Source: Sarcocystis neurona (lineage: Eukaryota > Apicomplexa > Conoidasida > Eucoccidiorida > Sarcocystidae). Taken from it: DNA of 64,000 nt. Shown piece after piece: positions 50,663 through 62,400 of the stretch; position 1 is the first letter of the stretch; each line of letters opens with the position of its first letter. Below the pieces are notes generated by a model, which worked only from the letters and a program-made list of their open reading frames with translations, did no database searches and was not told where the DNA came from. The stretch spans positions 2,071,782 to 2,135,781 of the forward strand of contig KL647304.1 in the NCBI GenBank assembly GCA_000727475.1, given 5' to 3'. Both the position numbers and the translations under genes were made by a program.

Positions 50663-53600
50663 TTAGCCTGCAAAGCCTTGACACTCTTCTTTGTAATGGA
50701 CATCATAGCAGGCGTATTCTTCTTCTTCTTCCACGTCTTCAAAGCATGTCTTCTCTTGTGGTGTAGGCTGAGGAGAACATTCCTCTTCTAACACTTCTTC
50801 CGTACATGACTCCTTGACTTCTTCCTCAACCTCTTCCGAACATTCCCCCAACACCCAGTCCTGAACAGTCACGCACCTCTTTGGACATACAAACAGGCAC
50901 AGGACGCTCCCTAATATTTACGTTCAGGCACCTGTATATAGAGTAAAGACAGAGAGAGTGCAACTGCCCTAGTGAGAGAGGGAAACTAATCCGATGAAAC
51001 TTTTCTTGAAAATACGGCGCTCAATGCGACGTACGGATGGATCTATATGCTTGACAGACACGACGGAACGCCACAGCTACTGCCCACCTGAAGCTGCCCG
51101 CTAGGTCGCGGGCTGCTTGCCATGCAAAGACGGATCTACCGATACGCGCTTCTACCACACCAACACTTGTAGAGTTCTGCATGTCGACGTACTCTTTGAG
51201 ATGTCCGTGGGGGGATATACAGATGTACGTGCATCCTAGTGTGTACGTGTGTATGCAGCTATACACACACGTGAGTAGTGGACGTACAGCGTAAACAAGA
51301 AGAAATATGTCTGAAGGGGTCTTCTGGGAAACGGTTGCATCGGTGAAGCCGACAACTGCGTCGATATTTGGGAACACAGAATCTACCCAAAACATTACAA
51401 AAACGGAATCGCGGGCGTCATTGGGACTCCGTTGGCCGTCCGCCGGGACTCCTATGAGTCGACGCTTACCTCAGTGAATTCAACTTTCGGACAAATGTAC
51501 TCCTCTTCCACGTGTTCTTCTTCACTGCAGATTCCCGGTATTGTTTTCTCAATGATTTCACACTTTTCCTCTTTCCTCTCTGTCGTGCAGGGCTTTTCAC
51601 TCGCTCTCATCAGCTCAGCAGAGCAGACGGTGCTGATGACTTCTGGAACCTCTACGCAAGACTCTGCAGATACTGGCTTTTCACAAGTAAAGTTTTCTCT
51701 CCTTTTGTCCACTCGCAAAACTGCTTTTTTTCTTGTCTTTCGTGGTACTTCATGGCATTCCTCTACTTCCTGAATTTCCTCGCAGTCGTACTCCTCCTTC
51801 TTCACCACCACTTTAGGACACGTTGCCTCAACTTGGCGTGCCTGCATCGAGCAATGGTCTACCATCACCATTTCCGCACAGGGATACTCCGCGTCGTAAC
51901 TCACTTCCCTCGTGCACAATGAAGGGACGGCTACCTGTTCCAGGTGCAACATGAAACACAGTTCAACAACAAGAACACTGTTAATGCAAAAGTGCCTTCG
52001 TTCCCTTACAGGCGACAAAAAAAAGGCATAGGCAACATTGTCGCAGCTCACCTGCAAATTAGAATCTGTAGAGGTTTTCCTTGTGCAACAAGGATGCTTG
52101 GATATGCTTGAGAAGGTACAGACGAGCTCTGCGTCGCACGTTGTTCTGTCAGGATTATGTGTCCGACGATACAGTGAAACGAACGTCTCTACATAGGGCG
52201 CGCTGGGGCTCTGCGTAGCAAGTTATTGCCTCAGGATAATGTGTCCGATAATACAGTGAAGTGAATATTTTTAGACGCGGCATGCTGGAGACGTTAACTT
52301 CACGAGAACAAAGTGGAGAGTACTTTGCCGGCAGTGATTCGGAAGAATCTCCGGTACACAACTGATGCACTCTTAATTGCGTACCCACCGTGAGTAAGTC
52401 TGAGAAGTTTTTACCCAGTTCGCACCGTGATAGACGAATTAGTGCGTTAGACTACCCTGCGGCTACAGAAGCGTCTTCCTGCGCAAGCGAATACCAATTC
52501 ACTTGCGGTAACTTGGTGAACACAGCTGCGAGCGGGATTATACATGTGTATATGAGATGCACATATTCACGTGAGGTAAAAGTCTGATTGAAGCCTGTGG
52601 TTTTTCAGGCGAAGTTTGTATGAGAAGAGAAATTCCAAGCCACACCATAACGCACGTAGAGCATTAGACACAGCAGTTAGCAACAAAGTGGGCGAAGTCT
52701 GTCCTCTCTGGGCTTACAGGAATAACTTTCTCGCAGGCGTAGGTTTCGAATGTCATTGACTCGCTTTTATGTTTGTCTTCTCCCGCCTTACAACCGGCTT
52801 CCTGAGGACTACGACAAGCAGATCTTTTCTTTTTGTGGGGGGGCACCGCTCTGGTGCAGAGGGTCGCTGCGCGCTGCATTTTGACTTGTTGACATGGATA
52901 AGTCTCAGTTCTAATTTTCTTCCCTGAACACATCTTCTGCTGTGGTTGGGGAATTTTTTCGCACCTTGGTTCGTGAACAGTTTGTTCGCACTGTTGAGAT
53001 TCATGCACAATTATATCTTTGAAGCACTTCCTGTGCACTGCCTTCTGCTTTTTTTCGCATACCTTCTCTGTGTCCGTTTCTTCGTATTCATAAGTAATGG
53101 GGATGTCAACTTCCCTCGAGCACGCTTCCTCTTGCAGTTCAAAGGACACTTCGCAGTCAAGACGTGTCTGAAATTTCTCGCACGAAAAAGTTTCTACGTA
53201 ACTTTCCGAAGAAAAACAGGTGCCAGGTATATCTATAGTTTGCGAGTGACATTGGAGTTCTTGGATTTGTCGTGTACATTCCTTTCTCTTCCACCTCGGG
53301 ACGGTTCTTCTACACGTTTCCGCCACCACCTTTGGGACTTTGTAGCACAGCGATTTAGTTTGCATTTTTGGACAAGTGAAGGAAACACGTCGTTTCTTCT
53401 TTTTCCAGCAACCGAAAACAAAGGCACGCGACCTATCTTTGCACAATGTAGGATAAAAGTCGGACGCACACGTGTACGCCCGTTGCCTATACACTAGTCT
53501 TCTACAGGTTTTCTCTACAGTATACGGCACACGCGAACAGGCACGCAGTGACAGTGAAGCGGATGCGCTTCGTGTTTGGGAAGAGGCCCCGTCGTTAAGT

Positions 53601-54070
53601 GGATCGGGTTCTCCAACTACAGCTCTGTTCAAAAAAGAATGTACGTCCGCAGATCCTGTCTCACGTAATCGGTGTTGATCTTTTCGTTGGTTGATCGTGT
53701 CGTCTTGCGTGTAGAGCGCACTAGCATCCGCTAGTGCCGGTGAAGAGGAGATTGACACTGCCCGCTGTGCGTCGCGGGTTCGCCACCCATCGCGTTTCTT
53801 CCTCTCGGACCTCGAATGAAAGGCCTGCGGTAGATTGCCAGACAAGGTGCTCACATTTGGGTTTACCGTGCTGGTCAGTCCCCCAGACGTGTCCATTTCG
53901 TTCCCTGGCCTAGCGATGAGGGAATGGTTCTTGACAGAAGGAACAGAGCGTTCAGTGTATCCACGTGGCACAGATGAAGCAAGTACCACTGTTTGCATGT
54001 GCAGAGACACAAACAGACAAAGCAACAACGGGTAGAAAGGCAGGCGAGCGAAGTTTCTGCCTCGTTGCAT
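50663..54070 (-). CDS. Secreted protein of tandem 32-residue three-cysteine repeats
   Basis: A complete three-exon model: 54070-52718 (451 codons), 51934-51470 (155) and 50860-50663 (65 plus TAA). All junctions are phase 0 with GT/AG ends, giving about 671 residues. The first ATG opens a signal peptide (FYPLLLCLFVSLHMQTVVLA). Residues about 35-177 are Ser/Thr-rich with an RKKR site near 91-94. From residue 178 to the end, cysteines follow C-x10-C-x11-C-x8 almost without exception, about 15 units of 32 residues. One unit in each large exon has Tyr or Ala in place of a Cys. Early units are basic (WKKKKRRVSFT); late ones are acidic (SEEVEEEVKES, FEDVEEEEEYA). There is no membrane anchor. Spacing and composition suggest a disulfide-linked extracellular or oocyst-wall/cyst-matrix structural protein. 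It lacks the CPPG-type motifs of Cryptosporidium-type oocyst wall proteins, so I do not assign it to that family. Confidence 0.88.
52127..52290. repeat. Decayed tandem duplication, period 82 bp, in intron 1 of the cysteine-repeat gene
   Basis: CTCTGCGTCGCACGTTGTTC from 52127 and CTCTGCGTAGCAAGTTATTG from 52209 begin two units that share TCAGGATTATGTGTCCGA/TCAGGATAATGTGTCCGA and GATACAGTGAA/AATACAGTGAA. It lies between the first and second exons (51935-52717). Confidence 0.75.
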
Positions 54071-57000
54071 GCTTCTGGAGTAAAGAGAAATGAAGCGAAC
54101 TAGGGTCGCCGACACGCGGGCTTGATCGTATCGTGTGTGGGTTACGTGTACCAGTTGTAGTGACACGCTTCCACGTCTGGTAGAATCTGATAGATTAGGG
54201 GCCAGCCTCAGAACAGATTGCAGCTATTCACTACATCCGTCTGGGCTGCGTTGAATGCGTAGGTTATGGCCACTTTATGAACCAGCAGCAGTGAGACCAG
54301 CTTTCGACCGGCGATATGCAGAACATGTTTTGAAATCCCCCGCACACTCTGAGGGTGACTCCACACCTCATAGGCTCCAAGCAATTATAAAGATTATTAG
54401 GTTTTGCTTCTGCCTTACACACGTTGGGGAGCGCGTGGCACGCGGGAGTTTGAGGACTGTTGTTTACAGATATTAGTCTGCGAGGGACACGATGCTTTAT
54501 CTGCAAACGATAGATAAATGCCTGCAGCTGCCCAGGAAATTACGAAAAGTGACTGCAGGGCGCTGACCGCTTGCGCGAGAGGACCGGTCGAAAAGGTAAG
54601 CCTTTAGTGTCCACATTGTCCGGGACAGTCACAGTGATTACCGATTACACATATAAAATATATCAACAACAACAAAGACGACAGACAACACTTCTATTTG
54701 CTCCGACGAAAGGAGTTGTGAAACAGTACATGCAACACTACTTAGAATTTCAATGAAACAGGCCTACGCAGGAACGAGCCACCTGTTTTCGCACTCGAGG
54801 CAATGACCTCACCGAAGATCGAGCACAAACGTATGCACCGTTTTCGAGCACGCCACGAAACAGATCTTCCCACTGCTGCAAAAGCATCACCAGACGTGAT
54901 TTGGGCAGTGGAAGTAGTGCTACATTACGTCTCAGCATTCTCTTGATGAGTCATTCCTTCGAAGTCTGTTGGTGCACTTGTGCGTGCTGCTGCTTGTGTG
55001 TTTTCCCTACCACCGTGCCGCTAGTTTTGCTTATGCACCACTCAGCACTGTACCCGCTTGTAGGCGAATATTTCTTTTCGTCTCACACTGTTAAGTGGAG
55101 GTGGTTGCAACCTACCTGATGCGGCACAATTTGAACGACAAGTGCCTTGATGGTGTTCTGCACGATGACGCGTGTACACCTGTGTGTTGAGAAGCTCTGC
55201 AGGAACAGAGGTATTCTGCCTGCAGGTTTTTTCATATTCAAGCTTCGCAGCTTCACAATGAAGCGAAGTTCGGTCTATAGCAGGGAATTCTAGGCATAAA
55301 ACATTGCATGTGGTGGGTTCCTGCCTACGAAGGGACGAATTAATGGAAGAATGAAAGTTGTCAGGCCCGGCAGTTGCAGCGTTTCCGCAACATTCGACTT
55401 CCGTAGGGGTGTTGCTCTTGTGAATTCCAGGCTAACGCTTCGCACGTAGGGCATAAAATCTTCCTCCTTTCTGCAAAATGCTGCATGTCAAGACGATTTT
55501 CCGGCCCTACATGTATGCTTGTATGCTATTACGGTTTTGCTGTCCTGAATAGATACCGAAGACTTGTGCACAGTGGAACGGTATTGCTGCAAATCACGTT
55601 CACGTATACGTGTTTCCAACAATGTCCACGCCAGTGACTACTAAGCCTCATCTGTTGTTAGATGGAGACCTGAATTGCTGACAGTCGAATGCTTATTGCA
55701 GTAAATCCTCCCACAATAACGACTATATTTATTACTCAGTGGGGAAACGAAGGGCAGTCGACGTAGATCTACTGACTGACGGCGTGTCATTGGAGTATGT
55801 TTATGCAGATTGAACGAGCTGGATTACATTGCTTTGAATCGCGGTCGACAGTGCTGTAGCGGTGTTCTCTGCAGATTTGCCTCCTTGTATCCAAAAATAC
55901 CGACACAAATATTATATTGTTAAGTGGATTGTTGATCCCGACAGTGGGGGTCCTCATTCAGGCACAAGACCGGAATCGTTACGATGATAGTTTATCATGC
56001 TGGGCGTGTCGCCCGACTGCAGTATGCATATATATGTATATGCATATATATGCTTATGAATTTGATGTGAAGACCTACTCGTATGTAACAAGCTTTGTAC
56101 CGTAAGAAAGTAAGACACCAAGCCATAATGTGCGCAGAGTGTGCGTCCGTCTTCTGCCAACATCTGTCCAAGCAAGAGACGTCTGAGGACCGCCTTTAGC
56201 TGTTGCTTTGATGTTCTTTCCGACGCGTGAAAACAACTGAGCCAGTTTATCGCATACTGTGACGTGATGTGGAGGCTGTCGGGTGTGCGTTGCTTCCTTT
56301 ACGTGACCTCCACCGCTGTCAGGTCTCTGTTTCCCGTGCCCCCGCCGCTACCGTTTGTGCAGACTGAATTTGAGAGAGTAGGGTTACGCTCAGAAACTTT
56401 ATGTACCGTCGGAGGCGCGGGGATTACAGAGCACAGAGCTGCAGCGTCGCTGGGAGGGAGCCGCGTCAGCAAGACAACGAATAATAGGTTACGTTGAACT
56501 CGTGTCTTCAAGCCGTAATTTCATCCTGAGCGGAGTGGCTATTTCTCAGGCTTTAAGTGTCCCAGTCAGCTCGTATTAGAGCGTACAAACTGAGAAGGTT
56601 CTCTACGACCCGGGTATAACTGGCAATTTTTTTGACGATTTGTCGAGACACGCGCGAAGACTGCACAGACCAAGCAACTACGAGAGGGGGCTGGCGGGCT
56701 CCGGTGGGCGCTCGCCGTGGCCATGCGATCGTTTCTCACAGCATCATACTTTACTTTCTTGTAACACTCTACATAATTCGTGAATCTTTCAAAAGCAGAA
56801 ACCCGCGCGGCGGGGTCAGTTGACAAATAGGTTGCCCGTGGGCAATAGCCCCTGCGTTCGCCCACCAGGTCTTACCTCACAGCATGTGTCATGTGCCCGA
56901 TACAAGAAACTGCAGATAAATGCCGAACTCGGAGAAAATACACGTATATTCCTTGCGTGGCGCCGCTGCCCGTCGATCTTAAGCCAAAAAAAACGGTGGT

Positions 57001-57600
57001 GGCTAGGGTCGCCGGCAGAGCAGCTAATGACGATACACGCGGTTATGATTGCATCGTAGAGATGTCTTCTTGCGTAGGCGCTGCAGTACGGTCTCTTGAC
57101 GCTGTTAACGCATGGTGCTTCCGAACGCATCCAGAAACTATGTCTAGTTGTTGTCGCAATCTTACACGCGAAATGTTTTCCCCCACAGGAGAGGAGGCAC
57201 GGGCGTAAAAAGTCACGTGTCTCCGATGTGCACTCGCAAACCGGAGCTGGGTGGTCTCAACGATATCATCTGTTCAGTTTCCTCGTATGTGTGCACCTCA
57301 AGCGGCATTCAGCCTCGACCACGCGGCGGACGCAGGCACCACAACTCCGTCTTGAATTTCCTCATATGTGAGTGTAAAGCGCCTGGAGGTCTTGTTTAAT
57401 TCGGACAGGTTCTAGGCAGTCGTCGCATCCACCATGAAACTGCCTTCGACTCTTCTGAACTGCGACTCGTGAAGAAACCGGAAAACACACAAATATTCGA
57501 AGACGCGCATTCCTATTGTGTACTAAAATTTGCTGTCCACGGCTCTTGCAAAGGAGCCCTTCCATTACGATGGATAGAGTGAACCTTGCGCACTGCAGTT
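54071..57600. other. Intergenic region between divergent genes
   Basis: It separates the start of the - strand cysteine-repeat gene from the + strand gene at 57975. The sequence is unique and repeat-poor with short open frames only; the longest clean + frame starting with ATG is 56264-56497, 77 codons, with no domain. Promoters for both genes are expected here; no consensus element was recognised. Confidence 0.5.
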
Positions 57601-57606
57601 GACACG

Positions 57607-57905
57607 TGTATTCGCCCCGTAGTTACTTCTCACGTAGAGCAGTTACGCTTCCCTCCCCGATTTGTGATCTGTATTATATTGTCCCGACTACAGCTCAAGG
57701 TATGCCCCTACATTTGTGCCCTTCTGGCGCGTCACGAATCTTCCCGATCCATGAGTAGTACTACACTCTCCCCATTACAGCTCAAGATTTGCTCTTACAC
57801 TTGTGCCCACGTGGCGCGTCACAAATCCCCCAGAATTGTGATTGGTGTTATGCTACTAGTATTAAAACTCGAGGTTTGCTCTTACATTTGCGACGTGTCA
57901 CGGCG
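57607..57905. repeat. 87-bp tandem repeat just upstream of the 57975 gene
   Basis: About 3.5 decayed copies. The landmark CAGCTCAAGG(T/A)(A/T)TGC occurs at 57691 and 57778 and as ACTCGAGGTTTGCTC at 57866; GGCGCGTCAC(G/A)AATC occurs at 57726 and 57813. The period of 87 is divisible by three, so a 29-residue repeat (LQLKVCPYICALLARHES / LQLKICSYTCAHVARHKS) is open in one + frame. That frame ends at 57912, is out of phase with the following gene, and has no evident start. Confidence 0.7.
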
Positions 57906-57974
57906 GACGTAAGTCTTTTCGCGACTGTAGGTGTTCGTCTTTTCGTATATAAAGCACACCAGTCGAATCTTACC

Positions 57975-58751
57975 ATGATGGAAAAGGGAGGCAGCTCCAA
58001 CGTTCGTGCTTCCCGTGATGAGAGCCGAAAAGTCGAGATTGACCACGTGGGTACTCCTATGACTCCTCCGGATGCTTCTTCTCTGCTAGGCAGCGTGGAA
58101 AGAAAGGACTCTCCCATTAGGAAACTTTTCTTTGGAGAGTTCACTGCTTCACAGACATCCAACGAGAACGTACAGCTTACGTGTTTCGACGAGGAGGACG
58201 AATACAACGTTATCCTCTCCCCCGGAAACACTGCTGCGGCAATCGCGACTACAGGAAGAAATCGAGATACTGCAGCGGCAAACCTTAGTGAACAATTGAG
58301 CGCCACAACTGCTACCGTTGCAGCTGACGGCTTACCTTCTCACAAGAAGAAGGCTGATAAGGAAGAAGTGTTTCAAGTGATTACAGCTGACACAGCGGGT
58401 GCTGCACCTGACGAGAAAATAGATCAACTGATAACGCGTCCTGCGGTTTACTTGTCCCCCGAAGAACGAGAAACTCAGTTGATGAATTCCACTGCGACAC
58501 ATTTTTCTGCTCGTGCTCTCCGGGCAACTTCACATCTCACGTCTCAGAAAAAAGAAACGACCAAGACACCTGAGGAAGTTTCATCTTTGTGCAGCGCGAA
58601 TACCAGTCGAGGTACGAAGTCGATATATTCCGGCAGCGGCAGCGAAGAAGTTAGCGAAAGGTTGTTCCCTCTCGATGAATACAGGGCAAGCAGAGCACTT
58701 CCATGCAGTAGCGGGCACGTGTGCGTTCTGTCTGTAACCACGTATACATAG
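57975..58751 (+). CDS. Hypothetical protein, or first exon of the gene to its right
   Basis: Starts at tandem ATGs (CTTACCATGATGG) and reads MMEKGGSSNVRASRDESRKV, then TPMTPPDASSLLGSVERKDS with acidic and Ser/Thr/Ala-rich sequence, to TAG at 58749-58751 (258 codons). No signal peptide, membrane segment or known domain is visible; the SP/TP-type sites are compatible with a phosphorylated intracellular protein. An alternative is a donor at 58707 (CCATGCA then GTAGCG, phase 1), which would join in phase to the acceptor at 59453 and make this the N-terminus of the Gln/Ala-rich protein at 59454-64000. The intervening sequence (58708-59453) contains TATA/GATA microsatellite like other introns here. 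I slightly favour the joined model. Confidence 0.6.
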   Translation: MMEKGGSSNVRASRDESRKVEIDHVGTPMTPPDASSLLGSVERKDSPIRKLFFGEFTASQTSNENVQLTCFDEEDEYNVILSPGNTAAAIATTGRNRDTAAANLSEQLSATTATVAADGLPSHKKKADKEEVFQVITADTAGAAPDEKIDQLITRPAVYLSPEERETQLMNSTATHFSARALRATSHLTSQKKETTKTPEEVSSLCSANTSRGTKSIYSGSGSEEVSERLFPLDEYRASRALPCSSGHVCVLSVTTYT

Positions 58752-59453
58752 TCGTTATGATATTTGTGTGCGAGTCCGTGCGTCGTTCCTGTGCAACTGC
58801 ATACGGAAGTGAAATCAAACAGGTGGCTTAACCGTGGCGATCCAGCAGGAATGCTTCCCTTGCACCCTCTATATCACACGAGAAAGATAGTCGCAAAGCG
58901 CTGGTGTGCAACCATTTTTGGGAGAAGAGAGCAAACTATCACTACGTGTCACGGGTGCTGTCCCCCCCTACATATATATATATAGATAGATAGATAGATA
59001 TATCTGCACGTATCCGCGTATCTACGTACACCCGAAGGTAACACTGTCACGGAAGCTTGCGTTGCAGATCCACGGGCCCTTCCAACGTATATCTATGCAT
59101 ACACACATATACGTGAAGTGTACGGCCCTGCAGAGTACGAAAAAGAGAGAAAAACGAAATGTAGAACGTCGACTGGATAGAACATCTCTATCTTCAACAT
59201 GGCGTTCCGCGACTTGCGGTTTGCGGCAATTATTCTCTGCATTGCGGGCAGCACGCGGACCAGTGGAGATGCAAATATTCCTTGTCGCACCGGAAAACCC
59301 CTTTCTTCCGTGGGGTGGAAAAGTTTTAGGGTCGCTCACTCTTTCGGCAATGCTACCACTGGCGTGCCTGCTTCAGACCTGAAGAACCCGGCACATACTG
59401 GCCGTGTGTCGTAGACATTTTTCCTTCGTTTCTTTTCTGGGTTTTGTCTGCAG

Positions 59454-62400
59454 GCAACTGCTCGCAGCAAGAGGATGAAGACGAAGAAGAACACGTGAAG
59501 ATTGTCGTGGCCGCTCCAGACTGGTGGAAAAAGGACGCAGAGCTGTGCCACGGCCCAGCGTTCCTCTGCTCTTTAATACGTGTGAAACCAGCACCAGAGG
59601 GCGCAAGCTCTACAAGCAGCAGCGCAGAGGAGCAGCGAAGCGCAGCGGAAGACGCCGTACAGGAACGAGCGTCTTCCTCTGTTTGCCGTAACAGCAGCAG
59701 TGCCGACAAAGAAGCACTCAAGAAGCAGACGTGCTGCACCGGTCTCTCCTACCGCCAAGAGGTGCTACTCGAAGAGAGAGGGCCGGGGCCCCTGCTGCAG
59801 CTGACAGTGAAGCGACAACTACTTTTTCCCTCTGTTCATGCGGAGCAAGATGAAGAAAAAATTGCAGGGGAAGAATGCAATTCCTGTGCTGCCGGTGCTG
59901 CGGGTCTTGACGCAACAAGTCTGACGGTGAGCAAGAGAGACAGGCAAACGTTCCGGCAGGAGACGGCCGAGCACCACGCGGGCTCCAGGAGGTGAACTTT
60001 TGGTGACCTTTCCCAATGCGTTGTCTACCGTTAGACTATTGCTGTTATCTCATTTTATAAGGAAGCTGTGCTGCCACACTGCTGGATTGCCCGTCAAACT
60101 TTTTCACCTGCAGTTCTACTGGAGATGGCTTACACACAACTCTTTCAGTAGTGGAACCACCAGCCGCAAGCCCGCACACACCCCGTCCCTATCTTGCTCA
60201 CCTCGAAGACGGGCCGCACTTTATTATCGAAACGTCCACCGGAGGAAGGCAGCAGCAAACGACGTGCAGACATCTGTGCGCCCAGGCGTCGCAGACATGC
60301 TGTATCTATACGCATGCCCTTAAAACGTACTTTTTTTCACTTGATGAAGGACATTTTTTTTAAGCGGGATAGCAGCAAGACCTTCGGGTGCGCGCTTATA
60401 CCAGAGATACATGTGTCAGCCGTTCTGCGCACCTGCCTCGCGTCTGACCCTTTGCTTCCTACCCGTCTAGCTGGCAGTGTTCCACACTTTTTCTACTCAC
60501 ATTCTGGAAGAGACGTACGGCAGTGTGGCTGCTTCACAACGTCTGGGTGTCTCTGCGTTGGACTGAACTTGCTACATCTGTTGTGTAGGCTGAAATGCTG
60601 TCGATCGCTGCAGTAGCCACGGGGCGAATCTGGGACACGTTTTGTTTTTCTGCTGTATGCAGACGCCTATTCGAGATTAGCTGCGGTAGTATACGTAGAC
60701 ACCTGGAGAGGGTAGTAGCTGCGCCACGGTAAGCAGGGCGTGCGGATGAATCTCGTTTTCCTGCGTTTACTGGCACTTCTTCGCAGGTCCTTAACATCTG
60801 TTTCTACGGGAGATTCGAAGAAATTCCCCTGGTCGACGCATCAGGCTTCGTCACTTCCCACATGACGGCGCGTTCCTCATCTGCAGCTGCTGCAATCTCC
60901 CCCACGTCCTCCTCCTTCTCCTCTGCTGCTGCTGCTGCTTCTTATCCTGCTGGGGGCGCTTATCCGTCGTCGCTCCGCAGGAGGCTTCCTTTTGCTGTGG
61001 CCTGCGTGCCGCTGTGGAGGATCGCGCAAACGGCGGTTCAAAGCGGCAGGAGCTCAGAGCCGGTTGTTCTCCGCCTGTGCCCGTCGACCTTCGCCTCTGC
61101 TGCAGCTCCTTCTTCTCCTTCGCCTTTTCCTTTTTCCGCCCAGTCTTTCATCACTGCAGCCCCCCTGCTCCCTGCTGCTGCAGCCGACTTGGCTTCCCTC
61201 CGCTCCGCGGTGGAACACGGGTTTGCGGCCGCGGTCGTCGCCGACTGCGGGGACCAGCAGCCCAGGAGGCACGGCAGCAGCAAGATCTGCCAGGTCACCT
61301 TCTTCCCTGCTCTCGCGTCTTCGCGGCCTCAGGAAAAGCAGTCCATCGTTCTCTCTTCGCAGGCCGGAGGGCAGCAGCAGAAGACGCTCGCAGCACCGCA
61401 GAACCGAAGCTCTTCGATTTCAGGCTCCGCCAGTGAAAACCCATGCGACAAGGCGGCGGCAGCAAATAAACCGGCCGCTGGTGCACTTTCCTCCCCGGCT
61501 GGACAGCTTGCTCATCCGCCTTCTTCTGCTCCTCTTCAACAGCAGCAGGTTGCCTGCCAAAACTTCCGAGATTCTGCTGCTGCCCAGCTGCCCTCATTCG
61601 AGTCACCTGTTTCTCGTGAAGCAAAACACAGTCTAGAAAAACGTGCGTGTGTAGTACCACGGGAAACCTGTGTTTCTTCTTCATTGACAGCAGCAGCAGC
61701 AGAAGGACTTGACTGTCTCTCCCCCGCAGCAGCTGCAGCAGCAAATCCCCCTTGCAATGAGACCGCGGAACCAGCATTTCAGTCTCAAGGACACGCTGCA
61801 GCAGAGCCAGCCCGCAGGGTAGCAGAGAGCGACCCCAAGCGTCCCGGAGCAGCAGCAGCAGCACGCGGAGGTTGCTCTTTGTCCCTCGGCTCTGCCGCTT
61901 CTGCTGTTTCCTTCCCCGTTGTTCACCCACACGTGGGGACGAATTTCGATTCTCATCTTCAACACGAAGAAGACGCTTGCCTGCGTGGTCCCTCGAACCT
62001 ACGGCCGCGCCGTGGCATTGTCGCCAGTCCTGCTGCTCGAAGCGAGTGCACCGGCGTTCCTGTGGCAACGACTCCTTACCTGCAACAAAGCGACAACGAC
62101 GCGGGACACCGCGGCGCCTTCCTTGACCGGAAGAAACTAGATGTTTCCTCTCCTTTTACAGGAAGTGCAACAGCTTTGCCTGGTGCTTCAGCATCCCAGC
62201 ATCACGCAGCAACCTCGCACGGGCTGCAGCTGGGGGAACAGCTGCATGTGGGACTCCAGCAGCATCAGCAAGGAAAGTGTGCGCCAGGTCCACAGCTGTC
62301 GCAGTGTGTGAGCGAGAAGTACGCAACAGCAGCTGCTGGTGCGTGGAGCAGCAAGTCTGCTGAAGGCGTGCTGAGGCACGTGGACGGCGACGGGAGACCC

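Noticed and set aside
57586..57912. 108-codon frame with a 29-residue repeat
   Set aside because: No ATG context or splice acceptor supports it; it is better described as a noncoding 87-bp tandem repeat.
59199..59403. Signal-peptide-like start MAFRDLRFAAIILCIAGSTR
   Set aside because: Not called as a separate gene: it lies in the probable intron between 58707 and 59454, and its join would need a 50-bp intron. Kept as an alternative start in the feature text.
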